From positions 1 through 64,000 of the forward strand of contig JACQFQ010000024.1 in NCBI GenBank assembly GCA_016199985.1: a stretch of 64,000 nt of DNA, in the 5' to 3' direction. This DNA comes from Verrucomicrobiota bacterium (lineage in GTDB: Bacteria > Verrucomicrobiota > Verrucomicrobiia > Limisphaerales > UBA11320). How positions within the stretch are numbered: the stretch's first letter is position 1; every line of letters starts with the position of its first letter. The notes beneath the pieces were generated by a model that was given only the letters and a program-made list of their open reading frames with translations, was not told where the DNA came from and made no database searches. The position numbers and the translations under genes are program-made. Below are positions 26,028 through 34,867 of this stretch, in pieces.

Positions 26028-26912
26028 CTAAAACGCAAACGAGACGGGGTAGCTGGAATTGGATCGCGCGATTTCGATCGGATACCAGGCGCCGAGATCG
26101 GGAACCCAATAGAAGTTCACGATCAACGGAATCGGGTTCTGTCCTTCGCGCGACCTGGCCATCAGATAGACCCACGCGGAGAAGACCTCCTTCTGGTCCT
26201 GGAGAAGATCCTCCACCGAGGGCTTCAGCACATACGGCTGATGCTGGATTTTCCGGGAGCCGAATGATTTGGAGTGGGCCATCATCGGTTCGCAGGACAG
26301 GAAGGCGTTGGTCTGTCGCACGGCCCTGACACGGATGGACGCCAGACTGACGGCTTCCACGCAGTTCGAGCACGTCAGCGTTCCCGATCGCGTGGCGACC
26401 TCCATCTTCAGTTCGTAGTTAAGCTGGAGGAGCTGAGGCAGGGACATGCTTGCGATGTTCGTGAGCCCGGTGGTCCTTTGCGCCGACCGCAGAGCCAGAT
26501 CAACAGGCAGCGCGAATGAAGAGTACGGGGACCGCAGTTCCTCCAGGAACAGATCTCCCAGGGAGGACTCGTTGGTGATCGATCCGTAGCGAAATCTCGC
26601 GAAGGCGTCGAAATCCGCCGAGGAGTACGCGTTCAGGAACGCATGGACCCGGCTGGCCAGCGCCGTCTCCTGGAATCGCGTCAGGGCCGTGTTTCCCAAG
26701 GGGTCCTGATTCCGATGGATCCTCTCCCAGATCGCGCCCGGGGGGAGGTCAGCGATCGTTTCGAATCGCTCGCCCTGGAGGCTGTTCTTAAACGCCTTGG
26801 CGCTCTCCCCGTAGCGTTGGCGGGCGGATTTTTCCGCGGACGCCGTGATCATCCAGAGCACCGCGACGCTCAACGCGGCGCAGGCGAAGGGAAGGAATAA
26901 TTTGCGTAACAT
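26028..26912 (-). CDS. Exported/anchored protein of unknown function with CxxC
   Basis: 294 residues from the ATG at 26912. An N-terminal hydrophobic helix (KLFLPFACAALSVAVLWMI, residues 4-22) anchors or exports it. The body is not a family I recognise. It has one CxxC (TLTCSNCVEAV, near residue 183) and one more cysteine in FLSCEPMM. The position between the 10-Cys peptide and the MauE-like protein suggests a periplasmic partner that could carry, fold or modify the peptide, with CSNC as a possible redox centre. That role is inferred only from context. Confidence 0.6.
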   Translation of the reverse strand: MLRKLFLPFACAALSVAVLWMITASAEKSARQRYGESAKAFKNSLQGERFETIADLPPGAIWERIHRNQDPLGNTALTRFQETALASRVHAFLNAYSSADFDAFARFRYGSITNESSLGDLFLEELRSPYSSFALPVDLALRSAQRTTGLTNIASMSLPQLLQLNYELKMEVATRSGTLTCSNCVEAVSLASIRVRAVRQTNAFLSCEPMMAHSKSFGSRKIQHQPYVLKPSVEDLLQDQKEVFSAWVYLMARSREGQNPIPLIVNFYWVPDLGAWYPIEIARSNSSYPVSFAF

Positions 26913-26989
26913 GTGGATTGAGTTGAGGACGCGTCCACCGGTTTCGGCGGACGCGTCGGTTGGCTGGATGGGGTGGGGGCCCGGCGACG

Positions 26990-27313
26990 TCAGAGGCAGC
27001 CCCTGCTTGACCATTGGGGTTGATACTGGCAGGGCCCCGACCAGACGATGCAGTAGTACCGCTTGCCGTTGATGCTGATCAGGCTTCCGCTTCCTGACAG
27101 GTTCGTCCCACAGACCCTGCAGAACGCGCATTCTCCAGGGCAGCGTTCGGATTGGCACTTCCCGCTGGCCGCTCCGCTGTAGCATGTGTTCTTCAGCACC
27201 GCGCATGTGCCTCCGCTCCCAGCGCTCTGCGCCAGCGCGATCGTCCCCGAAAGCAGAATCGACGACAGGGCCGCGAACGTGGTTTTTCCGATGATGCGTT
27301 TGATCGTGTCCAT
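26990..27313 (-). CDS. Small secreted cysteine-rich protein (10 Cys)
   Basis: 107 residues from the ATG at 27313, which has a strong AAGGAG eight bases upstream. A signal peptide (KTTFAALSSILLSGTIALAQ) should be cut near residue 29. The mature chain of about 79 residues carries ten cysteines (37, 44, 53, 58, 62, 65, 68, 88, 95, 106), an even number, suggesting five disulfides, and ends SSRGCL. The dense part is KCQSERCPGECAFCRVCG. I do not recognise a named family. It is the first gene of the six-gene operon and its own promoter probably lies in 27314-27600. It could be a structural, adhesive or antimicrobial peptide, or a redox protein. Confidence 0.7.
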   Translation of the reverse strand: MDTIKRIIGKTTFAALSSILLSGTIALAQSAGSGGTCAVLKNTCYSGAASGKCQSERCPGECAFCRVCGTNLSGSGSLISINGKRYYCIVWSGPCQYQPQWSSRGCL

Positions 27314-27766
27314 TTCTTGTCTCCTTGTTTTCCTTGCCTCCCCCGATGTTTCACCCGTTCCTGCGAGACGCCTGCTCCACACGGAGAGGCGACGGGCAGA
27401 CAGCCCGAGCGCTGATACCGAGGGTAGATTGTTTCCTCCCACCGAAATCCCGAGAGCCCGGGAGGCTCGTGGCGCCCCCCGCAACCTTCCCGTGTTTCCG
27501 GTCGCGGACGAAGCGTCGCGCCCTTCTTAGCAAGAGATCGTTGAGGAACAATCCCTGACACTAGCGGTTTCAGGCAGGTTTCGAGTTCGCAATTCCCTAA
27601 TCGTAGGGACGGCGTAAATCGCCGCCTTCCGATGTTGTGGGCGCTTTGCCGCCGCCAAGGCCGCCAGGCGCGCGCTCCTCACAACTGGGGGATGCGCTGG
27701 GTTCGGGCGGCTTGCTTGAGAAAAACCTTGAGGAGGGCGCGTTGTGTTGCGCACATTGGTTGAGAT
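27314..27766. other. Divergent promoter region, no gene seen
   Basis: 453 bp between the divergent Cys-rich peptide gene and leuD. Both promoters should lie here, but I cannot assign their boxes. Frames here on both strands look like shadows without family features. A hairpin-like run around 27600-27640 (ATCGTAGGGACGGCG ... CGCCGCCTTCCGAT) is weak. Confidence 0.4.
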
Positions 27767-28321
27767 ATGAAGTCAGTCTTTACAGGTCCCGTGTATGTCG
27801 TGGGCGATAACATCGACACCGACCAGATCATCCCCGCCCAGTATCTCAACCTGGTTCCCACCATCGCCGAGGAGTATGAAAGGCTCGGCAGCTACGCGCT
27901 CTGCGGCCTGCCTGACGCGCTCTATCCAACGCGTTTCGTGAAGCCGAGCCAATTGGACGCGGACTACCCGATCGTTGTCGGCGGGCGCAACTTCGGCTGC
28001 GGCAGCTCTCGGGAGCACGCTCCGATCGCCATGGGCTCGGCGAAGTGCAAGATCGTCCTGGCGGAGAGCTTCGCCCGCATTTTCTTCCGCAACTGCGTGT
28101 CGACCGGCGAGCTTTATCCCTGCGAATGCCTCGAACGCCTGTGCGACATTCTGAAGACCGGCGATGTGGTCACGGTGGACCTGGACGCCTCGACCGTCAC
28201 CGCTCAATCCACCGGGAAGGTTTATCGGTTCAAGCCGCTCGGCGACGCCCGTCCGGTGGTCGACGCGGGCGGACTGTTCAACTTCGCCCGCAAAAGCGGA
28301 ATGATTCCCACCAATGGATGA
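27767..28321 (+). CDS. leuD: 3-isopropylmalate dehydratase small subunit
   Basis: 184 residues, the short (archaeal/thermophile-type) LeuD form. Seen: GDNIDTDQIIPAQYL at 13-27 and the signature FGCGSSREHAPIA at about 76-88. With LeuC it isomerises 2-isopropylmalate to 3-isopropylmalate in leucine synthesis; the LeuC partner and other leu genes are not in the window, so the operon is either split or leuC lies elsewhere. The stop overlaps the next gene by 8 bp. Confidence 0.93.
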   Translation: MKSVFTGPVYVVGDNIDTDQIIPAQYLNLVPTIAEEYERLGSYALCGLPDALYPTRFVKPSQLDADYPIVVGGRNFGCGSSREHAPIAMGSAKCKIVLAESFARIFFRNCVSTGELYPCECLERLCDILKTGDVVTVDLDASTVTAQSTGKVYRFKPLGDARPVVDAGGLFNFARKSGMIPTNG

Positions 28322-28844
28322 CGCCCACGCGGGCGGCTCGTCCGCCGAACCGAGGCCGCCGAGGCCGCCCGTGGACATGGGGTTTCCCATCCGTCCGGTG
28401 TTCCTGTTCTTCCTCGCTCTCATCCCCTGTTACCTCGCTGTTTTTTGGGGCGTGGAGCATTGGAGAACGCGCCAGGGTCCTTGGGTTCTCGATTTCTCGA
28501 CGGACGCCTCGGGCGTCCCTGCTCTGCGAGTGCTGCATCCGACGATCGTCCCCGCCGGCGTCGAGGTTCGGTTTGTCGACGAGCGCCAATCGGGCGCGAC
28601 CAATGGCTCAGTGATACTGAATCGTCCGATGCAACCGCTGCCCTGGGGGCGGCGCATTTCAGAGGATCTTACGGCTCTGCCGGGCGTCGAGACCCTCAGT
28701 CTGTTCGGTCATGAGGTCGAACTCGCGCCGCGCGTTCTTGTCGTTGATCGGAAGGAGATCGCGTGGAGAAGCCAGGCCGTCATCGCTCCCAAAGCGAGCG
28801 AGAAGCTGCCGCCCGATCGTTCTCCGGAACCAAGGCGTCGATGA
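28314..28844 (+). CDS. Membrane-anchored protein of unknown function
   Basis: 176 residues, starting inside the leuD end (8-bp overlap), which suggests translational coupling. One membrane segment (PVFLFFLALIPCYLAVFWGVE, about 28-48) follows a Pro-rich cytoplasmic start; the rest is a small extracytoplasmic domain (LRVLHPTIVPAGVEVRFVDE, VELAPRVLVVDRKEI). No family recognised. Link to leucine synthesis is not evident, so it may simply be a passenger of the operon. Confidence 0.6.
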   Translation: MDDAHAGGSSAEPRPPRPPVDMGFPIRPVFLFFLALIPCYLAVFWGVEHWRTRQGPWVLDFSTDASGVPALRVLHPTIVPAGVEVRFVDERQSGATNGSVILNRPMQPLPWGRRISEDLTALPGVETLSLFGHEVELAPRVLVVDRKEIAWRSQAVIAPKASEKLPPDRSPEPRRR

Positions 28845-28932
28845 GCGTTCGCTCGATCGGATGGGCTGTGTCGTGAGCGGATGCGCCCGGGATTTGGGTG
28901 AATTTCCGCGACGGTATTGTGTCTGAGTCTGC

Positions 28933-30231
28933 ATGCTTCAACCCTCCAGCAGCCTTCGCCGCGTCCTCCTCGTGACGCTCGCCAGCGTATTGCTGCTCCG
29001 TGGTTGGGCGGCTTCCTTGCCGGGTTCGGCCCAGGTCCAGGCCCGGTACTGGAAGGGAAATCTCCACACCCACACGCTGTGGAGCGATGGCGATGATTTT
29101 CCGGAGATGATCGCCGATTGGTACAAGAATCACGGCTACCAGTTCCTGGCGCTGAGCGATCACAACTTGATCCAATACGGAGACAAGTGGGTGGACGTCG
29201 CGGGTCTCCAGGCGAAAGAGGAGACCCTCACCCGATACATCGCGCGCTTTGGATGGGACGGCGTGGAACAGCGCACGGTGGGAAACCGAAGCCAGGTTCG
29301 GCTCCGGACCTTGGGGGAGGTGCAGGCGCGGCTTCAGGACGCCGGACGGTTCATCCTCATCCCGTCCACCGAGATCACCTCCAACTACAAGATCTGGCCG
29401 ATCCACGTCAACGCGCCGAACGTTCGCCACCCGATCGCTCCGGTGGCCGGCTCGAGCGTCCTGGACACGATGCAGCGATCGGTGGACGCGGTGCTGTATC
29501 AGCGCAACGCGACGGGCCAGCCCATGTTCCCGCATGTGAACCACCCCAATTTCGGATGGGCGATCACGGCGGAGGATCTCGCGGAGGTCCGCGGCGAAAA
29601 GTTTTTTGAAGTCTACAACGGCCATCCCGAAACCCACAGCATGGGCGATGGAACGCGCGTGAGCGTGGAGCAGATCTGGGACATCGTGCTGGCCATCCGG
29701 CTGTCGCGGCAGCCTCCCTTTCCGATTTACGGGCTCGCGACGGATGACTCCCATCGCTATCACCATTTCGCGCCGAATGAGAGCAACCCCGGACGGGGCT
29801 GGGTGATGGTGCGCGCGCTGCGGCTCGAGGCGGCGGACCTGATCAACGCGATGGAGCGCGGCGATTTTTATTCCAGCACGGGAGTGGAGCTGCTGGACGT
29901 GCGGCGGGAGCGTCGCAGCCTGACGGTGAGGGTGAAGCCGGATGGCGACACCACGTTCACGATCCGTTTTGTCGGCACGCCCAGGAACTATAACCGCGCC
30001 AGCGAGCCCATCATCGCGAAGGATGGACGGCCCTATCCGACCACGCGGCGATACAGCCCCGAGGTCGGCATGGTGTTCCGCGAGGACCATGGGCTCAACG
30101 CCACCTACACCTTCGAGGGACACGAGCTCTACGTGAGGGCGGTCGTGATCTCCTCCAAAAAGAAGGAGGACGGCGCGTCCTCCAAGGAAGTGGAAAAAGC
30201 CTGGACTCAACCGCTCGTGGCGCTGCCGTGA
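28933..30231 (+). CDS. Exported PHP-type metallohydrolase, CehA/McbA family
   Basis: 432 residues with a signal peptide (RVLLVTLASVLLLRGWAAS, about 10-28). Metal ligands of the PHP fold are clear: GNLHTHTLWSDGDD (H45, H47), LALSDHN (D76, H77), an acidic residue in IPSTEIT, HVNHPN and the late ATDDSHRYHH. The CehA/McbA group includes carbaryl hydrolase, but most members have unknown phosphoester or ester substrates. It is probably periplasmic or secreted. It stands 88 bp after the unknown membrane gene and 101 bp before the sugar dehydrogenase. Confidence 0.85.
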   Translation: MLQPSSSLRRVLLVTLASVLLLRGWAASLPGSAQVQARYWKGNLHTHTLWSDGDDFPEMIADWYKNHGYQFLALSDHNLIQYGDKWVDVAGLQAKEETLTRYIARFGWDGVEQRTVGNRSQVRLRTLGEVQARLQDAGRFILIPSTEITSNYKIWPIHVNAPNVRHPIAPVAGSSVLDTMQRSVDAVLYQRNATGQPMFPHVNHPNFGWAITAEDLAEVRGEKFFEVYNGHPETHSMGDGTRVSVEQIWDIVLAIRLSRQPPFPIYGLATDDSHRYHHFAPNESNPGRGWVMVRALRLEAADLINAMERGDFYSSTGVELLDVRRERRSLTVRVKPDGDTTFTIRFVGTPRNYNRASEPIIAKDGRPYPTTRRYSPEVGMVFREDHGLNATYTFEGHELYVRAVVISSKKKEDGASSKEVEKAWTQPLVALP

Positions 30232-30332
30232 CGCGCCCCCGCCCCGCGCGATGATCGAGCGAAATGAAGATCTCGCATTGCGACAGATTTTCAGTGCTTC
30301 CACCGGGTCGTTCCGATTATTTTTTTGGCTAC

Positions 30333-31844
30333 ATGATTCCTCCGCAGGTTCGAACGCTTGTCGCCCTTTGTCTCTCCGCTTTCGCGTTGCTGATCCATTC
30401 CGTGTCCGCGGCGGAGAAGCAAACCGTGCCGACGCCGACGGGGCCCCAATCCGATGGACCGTTTCGCAAGGTGATCCTGGACGCCGACCGCGATCTGGAT
30501 GGCGACGGCGTCGTGGATGACGCGCTGGTCGATGTCATGGAGATCGCTGTCGCCGGGGACGGGCGCGTGTTCTTCATCGAGCGCGCGGGCGTTCTCAAAG
30601 TATGGCGGCCGGACACAAAGCGGTCGGAGGTCGTCGGCAAACTGCCCGTGTTCACGGGAATGGAGGATGGTTTGCTGGGCATCGCGCTCGATCCCCGTTT
30701 CGAGAGGAACCATTGGATCTACCTGTTCCATTCCGAGCCGGAAACGCACCAGGACGCCGCCGGCAAGAAGGTGGGAACGAACCGCGTTTCCCGATTCACG
30801 CTGACGACCACGGGCCTGGACGTTTCGTCCGAGAAGGTCCTGATCCGGATACCGACGCAGCGGGAGCAGTGTTGCCACTCGGCCGGATCGCTCGCGTTCG
30901 ACGCCGACGGAAATCTTTACGCGGGCGTGGGCGACAACACGCATCCTGGCGAATCCGATGGCTACTCGCCGTTGGATGAGCGTCCGGATCGCGGCCCTTG
31001 GAACTCGCAGAAATCGGCGTCGAACGCCAATGACCTTCGGGGGAAGATTCTTCGCGTTCATCCCGAGGCCGACGGAACGGCGACGATCCCCAAAGGAAAC
31101 CTGTTTCCGCGGGGCACGCCGAAGACCCGTCCGGAGATCTACGTGATGGGCAATCGAAATCCGTTCCGCATCTCCGTGGATCGCAGAACGGGCTATGTTT
31201 ATTGGGGCGAGGTGGGCCCTGACGCGGGCGGCGGCAACCCCGAGCGCGGGCCGGCTGGATTCGACGAAATCAATCAGGCGCGCCAGGCGGGGAACTTCGG
31301 CTGGCCTTATTTCGCCGGCGACAACAAGCCCTATCGCGCCTACGACTTCGCCACTCGGAAATCCGGCGAGGCGTTTGATCCCCTGAAGCCGATGAATCTC
31401 TCCGTTCACAACACCGGGCCGCGGGAATTGCCTCCCGCGCAGCCCGCGTTCATCTGGTATCCGTACGGTCCCTCCACGAAGTTCCCGGCGGTCAACGCCG
31501 GCGGGGGAAGGACGGCATGCGCGGGGCCGGTCTACTATTTTGACGAGAAGCTCGCCTCGTCCACGAAACTGCCGCGCGAATTCGATCACACGCTCTTCAT
31601 CTACGAGTGGTCGAGGAACTGGATCATCGCCGTGCATCTGGATCCGGACAACCGGATCGCGAAGCGCCCCGACGGCTCGCTGTGGATGGATCGCTTCTGC
31701 GAGCGCATGACGTTCAAGCGTCCGATGGACTTGGACATCGGGCCCGACGGATGCCTCTACGTCCTCGAGAACGGGACGGCATGGTCGGGCAACAAGGACA
31801 CGCAGCTGACTCGCATCGAATACGCGCCGGACCCGAAGCCCTGA
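30333..31844 (+). CDS. Secreted PQQ-dependent sugar dehydrogenase family protein
   Basis: 503 residues from the ATG at 30333, which gives a signal peptide (VALCLSAFALLIHSVSA); the frame from 30264 is an unlikely extension. The six-bladed glucose/sorbosone dehydrogenase propeller is recognised by MEIAVAGDGRVFFIERAGVL, GLLGIALDPRF, the histidine/cysteine region QCCHSAGSLAFDADG, RGKILRVHPE and YVMGNRNPFRISVD, and by AGNFGWPYFAGDN. In the family it oxidises sugars or their derivatives with PQQ outside the cell; the actual cofactor is not certain for this branch. The C-terminal part has LYVLENGTAW. Confidence 0.88.
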   Translation: MIPPQVRTLVALCLSAFALLIHSVSAAEKQTVPTPTGPQSDGPFRKVILDADRDLDGDGVVDDALVDVMEIAVAGDGRVFFIERAGVLKVWRPDTKRSEVVGKLPVFTGMEDGLLGIALDPRFERNHWIYLFHSEPETHQDAAGKKVGTNRVSRFTLTTTGLDVSSEKVLIRIPTQREQCCHSAGSLAFDADGNLYAGVGDNTHPGESDGYSPLDERPDRGPWNSQKSASNANDLRGKILRVHPEADGTATIPKGNLFPRGTPKTRPEIYVMGNRNPFRISVDRRTGYVYWGEVGPDAGGGNPERGPAGFDEINQARQAGNFGWPYFAGDNKPYRAYDFATRKSGEAFDPLKPMNLSVHNTGPRELPPAQPAFIWYPYGPSTKFPAVNAGGGRTACAGPVYYFDEKLASSTKLPREFDHTLFIYEWSRNWIIAVHLDPDNRIAKRPDGSLWMDRFCERMTFKRPMDLDIGPDGCLYVLENGTAWSGNKDTQLTRIEYAPDPKP

Positions 31845-31852
31845 CGCCCTGA

Positions 31853-31877
31853 CGCGCCGGATGCGGAGGCCGGCGCG
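31853..31877. terminator. Bidirectional terminator-like hairpin
   Basis: CGCGCCGG at 31853-31860 and CCGGCGCG at 31870-31877 form a perfect 8-bp stem with a 9-nt loop, exactly between the convergent stops of the sugar dehydrogenase gene and mtnP. No U-run is seen on either side. Confidence 0.6.
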
Positions 31878-32738
31878 CTAGAGGTAGGGAGCGAGGATCG
31901 GTTTGAGCTTCCGCACTGTTGCGGCGGGCCAGGCGGAGCGTTCGGTCATGATGGCGTTCCGGAGCGCGCTGTGGCAGGGCCACCCGGGCTTTGCCGGGAT
32001 CCCGGCGATCACGCGCGCCACAATGGCCTTCGCCTGCTCGGCGTTCCGGCGCAGATTCGCGAGCACCATCTCCACGGTGACATGCGCCTCGTCCTCCTTC
32101 CAACAATCGTAGTCGGTGACCATGGCCAGGGTCGCGTAGGCGATCTCGGCTTCGCGGGCGCATCGCGCCTCGCCCAGGTTCGTCATCCCGATCACGTCGT
32201 AGCCGGCGCGATGGTTCGTCAGCGATTCGGCCCGCGTGCTGAAGGCCGGGCCCTCCATGTTGACGTAAGTTCCTCCGTCATGGACGCGGGCTTTGCAGGC
32301 GCGCGCCGCCTTGAGGGCGAGCGACCGCAGTTCCTCGCAAATCGGATCGGCGAAGGCGATGTGCGCGACGATGCCCGAGCCGAAGAAGGTGTGCTCCAGG
32401 GAGCGCTTCGTCTTGTCGACAAACTGGTCGATCAGGACGATGTCGCAGGGACGATGCTTTTTCTGCAGCGATCCCACCGCGCTGACGCTGAGAATCCAGG
32501 CGACACCCATCCGCTTCATCGCCCAGATATTGGCGCTGTGATTCAACTCGGAGGGCAGAATGCGGTGCCCCCGCCCGTGGCGGGGAAGGAAGACGACCTC
32601 CCGGTCCGCAAGGCGGCCGGTGAGAAACATGTCGGAAGTCGCGCCGAAGGGGGTGCGCACGGCGGTCCATTTCTGTCGGGTGAAGCCTTCGATGTGGTAG
32701 AGGCCGCTGCCTCCGATGATGCCGATCTTGTGATTCAT
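31878..32738 (-). CDS. mtnP: S-methyl-5'-thioadenosine phosphorylase
   Basis: 286 residues of the purine nucleoside phosphorylase/MTAP family. Seen: phosphate loop IGIIGGSGLY at 5-14, FLPRHGRGHRILPSELNH with the phosphate-site histidine, SVSAVGSL, the substrate block YVNMEGPAFSTRAES, and TDYDCWKEDEAHV. The family cleaves methylthioadenosine to adenine and 5-methylthioribose-1-phosphate in methionine salvage. The STRAES and TDYDCW residues agree with an MTA-specific (adenine-type) enzyme rather than inosine/guanosine phosphorylase. It is followed 72 bp further by the SDR gene in the same direction upstream. Confidence 0.9.
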   Translation of the reverse strand: MNHKIGIIGGSGLYHIEGFTRQKWTAVRTPFGATSDMFLTGRLADREVVFLPRHGRGHRILPSELNHSANIWAMKRMGVAWILSVSAVGSLQKKHRPCDIVLIDQFVDKTKRSLEHTFFGSGIVAHIAFADPICEELRSLALKAARACKARVHDGGTYVNMEGPAFSTRAESLTNHRAGYDVIGMTNLGEARCAREAEIAYATLAMVTDYDCWKEDEAHVTVEMVLANLRRNAEQAKAIVARVIAGIPAKPGWPCHSALRNAIMTERSAWPAATVRKLKPILAPYL

Positions 32739-32810
32739 GTTGTCGCGTTCTGCCCGCGGCCCGTTTTGCGCCCCGAGGTCCGCACTAGGTGCTTGGTTTG
32801 AGGCGGGAAG

Positions 32811-33752
32811 TCAATCGCGCGGTGGGCCCCACTCCCGAATTCCGGGCAGGCAGCGATAGAGCGCTTCGTGGTACAGTCCGCGCGGCAGGAGGCGGCGAAG
32901 CCACGCGAAGAGGTGAGCGTCGGACGTCGCGCCGGATCGCAGCGGCGGGCGGCGGGAGCGCATGATTTTGATCACGTGGCGCGCGACATCGTCCGGCGTC
33001 GTCCTCGCCCGCCCCATGTATCGCTCGATGAAACGGGACATGTGAAGGTAGTGCGCCCGGTAAGGATCGCCCGGGTTCTCCGCCGCGCTCCGGCTCAGCG
33101 CGCTGTAGCGCGTGTTCTTGAACGAGTCGGAGCGGATGAATCCCGGCTGCACCAGGGTCACCTGGATTCCGAAGGGCCGGACCTCGTACCACAGCGACTC
33201 GGTGGCGCCCTCCAGGGCGAACTTGGAGGCGGAGTACAACGCCATGGTGGGCATCGCCATCATTCCGCCGACGGACGAGATATTGATGATGCGGCCCGAC
33301 CGGCGCTCGCGCATTCGGGGAAGAGTCAATCGGATCAGCCCCATCGGCCCGTGGTAATTCACGTTGAGCTGTTCAACGCGGTCCGCCTCCGTGACATGCT
33401 CGCAAACCGCGCGGAAGGCCACGCCCGCGTTGTTGATGAGAACGTCGACTCCGTCCCAACGCCGGTTGGCCTCCTCGATGGTGGCCTTCCGCTCCTCCAG
33501 CCGCGTGACGTCGAGCGGCAGGATCGCGATCCGGTCGGACTCGTGGATCCCCGCGGCCGCAAACCGGGGCAGGGAGGACTCCCGCGCGGTGAGGATCAGT
33601 CGGCACGGCTCCTTGAGGAGCCTTCGGCTCAACGCCAGCCCGATCCCGGAGCTTGCGCCGGTGAGGAGAACAACCGGTTGTCGGTTTGCTTCGGCCACTT
33701 GATTGGTGGGAACCTCGTAACGGTTTTCCTGGGCGAAGCCCAGAAGATTCAT
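32811..33752 (-). CDS. SDR-family NAD(P)-dependent oxidoreductase
   Basis: 313 residues of the classical short-chain dehydrogenase family. The cofactor loop TGASSGIG is at 31-38, NNAGVAF follows near 106-112, and the catalytic Ser-Tyr-Lys set appears in INISSVGGMM and LYSASKF. RSDSF marks the substrate loop. The 25-residue stretch before the Rossmann fold and the C-terminal MRSRRPPLRSGATSDAHLFAWLRRLLPRG segment are typical of verrucomicrobial SDRs of unknown substrate. It is divergent from the Gfo/Idh gene, sharing a promoter region at 33753-33819. Confidence 0.88.
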   Translation of the reverse strand: MNLLGFAQENRYEVPTNQVAEANRQPVVLLTGASSGIGLALSRRLLKEPCRLILTARESSLPRFAAAGIHESDRIAILPLDVTRLEERKATIEEANRRWDGVDVLINNAGVAFRAVCEHVTEADRVEQLNVNYHGPMGLIRLTLPRMRERRSGRIINISSVGGMMAMPTMALYSASKFALEGATESLWYEVRPFGIQVTLVQPGFIRSDSFKNTRYSALSRSAAENPGDPYRAHYLHMSRFIERYMGRARTTPDDVARHVIKIMRSRRPPLRSGATSDAHLFAWLRRLLPRGLYHEALYRCLPGIREWGPPRD

Positions 33753-33819
33753 GAATCGACAATCTCATTGTCGATTCGGGCCGGGTCTTCGTAGGCTGTG
33801 CCGCGTCCCAGAGCGCATC

Positions 33820-34863
33820 ATGAAGCCATACAATGTCGGAGTCATCGGATACGGGTGGGCCGCCACCGCTCACATCGCCGCGATCAACGCCACCGGGCAG
33901 GCGCGCGTCGCCTCCATCCTTTCCTCGCGCCCCTTGAACGACTCGGAGCTGTCCGCAAAGCACGGGAACCCTGTTCGCTCGTTCACGCGCCTGCGCGATT
34001 TTCTGGCGCAGCCGGACCTGGACGTTGTGGACATCACGGGCTATCCCTGGCAGCACACGAAGAGCGCCCTCGCCGCGGCCAATGCCGGCAAGCACTTCAT
34101 CCTCGAGAAGCCGATCGCTCTTTCGTGGAAGGACTGCCTCGCCATCGAGGCGGCGGTGAAGAAGAACCGCGTCCGGACCTGCGTCTGCTTCGAGGTGCGT
34201 TACTCGGGGCAGTTCATCACCACCAAGTCCGTCATCGACCGAGGCTTGCTGGGCCGGATCCATTACGGCGAGGTGGACTACTACCACGGCATCGGGCCCT
34301 GGTACGGACAGTATCGATGGAATGTCACCCGGCGGGGGGGCGGCAGCAGCCTGCTCTCGGCGGGATGCCACGCGATGGACGCGCTGCTGCTGTGCATGGA
34401 AGGCGATGTGGAATCGGTGACCAGCCTCAATGCGGCGTCTTCGCACAAGCATTTCAAGGCGTACGAGTATCCGACCACGACCACCACGCTCCTCAAGTTC
34501 AAGGATGGACGCGTGGGCAAGTGCGCGTCGGTGATCGACTGCTTCCAGCCCTATTACTTCCATGTTCACCTGGTGGGGAGCGAGGGCAGCCTGCTCGACG
34601 GAAAAATCCACACGAACGCGGTGTCGGGGCTGAACAAGAAGCATTGGAGCCAACTGAGCATCCACCCCATCGATTCCGGCGACGTCGCCGACCATCCTTA
34701 TCAAACCCAGTTTGAGGCGTTCTTCACCGCGCTGCGCGCGGGCCGCGAGATGCCGCTGACGAACTTTCAGGAGGCGTTGAAGTCGCATCGCGTGATCTTC
34801 GCCGCCGACAAATCCGCCGCCGCCGGCGGACGTCCGGTCCGGCTGCGGGAGATTCCCTGGTGA
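33820..34863 (+). CDS. Gfo/Idh/MocA-family oxidoreductase
   Basis: 347 residues from the ATG at 33820. The Rossmann loop VGVIGYGWAATAHIAAI, the EKPIAL motif, and the C-terminal substrate domain (GGGSSLLSAGCHAMDALLLCMEGD with the catalytic-site GCHAMD) are clear. Members oxidise or reduce sugars and inositols with NAD(P). It is the first gene of a three-gene plus-strand cluster with a PIG-L deacetylase (4 bp away) and a NagB-like isomerase, which points to amino-sugar or N-acetylated sugar catabolism. Confidence 0.9.
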   Translation: MKPYNVGVIGYGWAATAHIAAINATGQARVASILSSRPLNDSELSAKHGNPVRSFTRLRDFLAQPDLDVVDITGYPWQHTKSALAAANAGKHFILEKPIALSWKDCLAIEAAVKKNRVRTCVCFEVRYSGQFITTKSVIDRGLLGRIHYGEVDYYHGIGPWYGQYRWNVTRRGGGSSLLSAGCHAMDALLLCMEGDVESVTSLNAASSHKHFKAYEYPTTTTTLLKFKDGRVGKCASVIDCFQPYYFHVHLVGSEGSLLDGKIHTNAVSGLNKKHWSQLSIHPIDSGDVADHPYQTQFEAFFTALRAGREMPLTNFQEALKSHRVIFAADKSAAAGGRPVRLREIPW

Positions 34864-34867
34864 TCTG

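Noticed and set aside
28780..30303. 507-codon minus-strand frame opposite the PHP hydrolase
   Set aside because: Covers the metal-binding PHP gene in the opposite sense; no family features.
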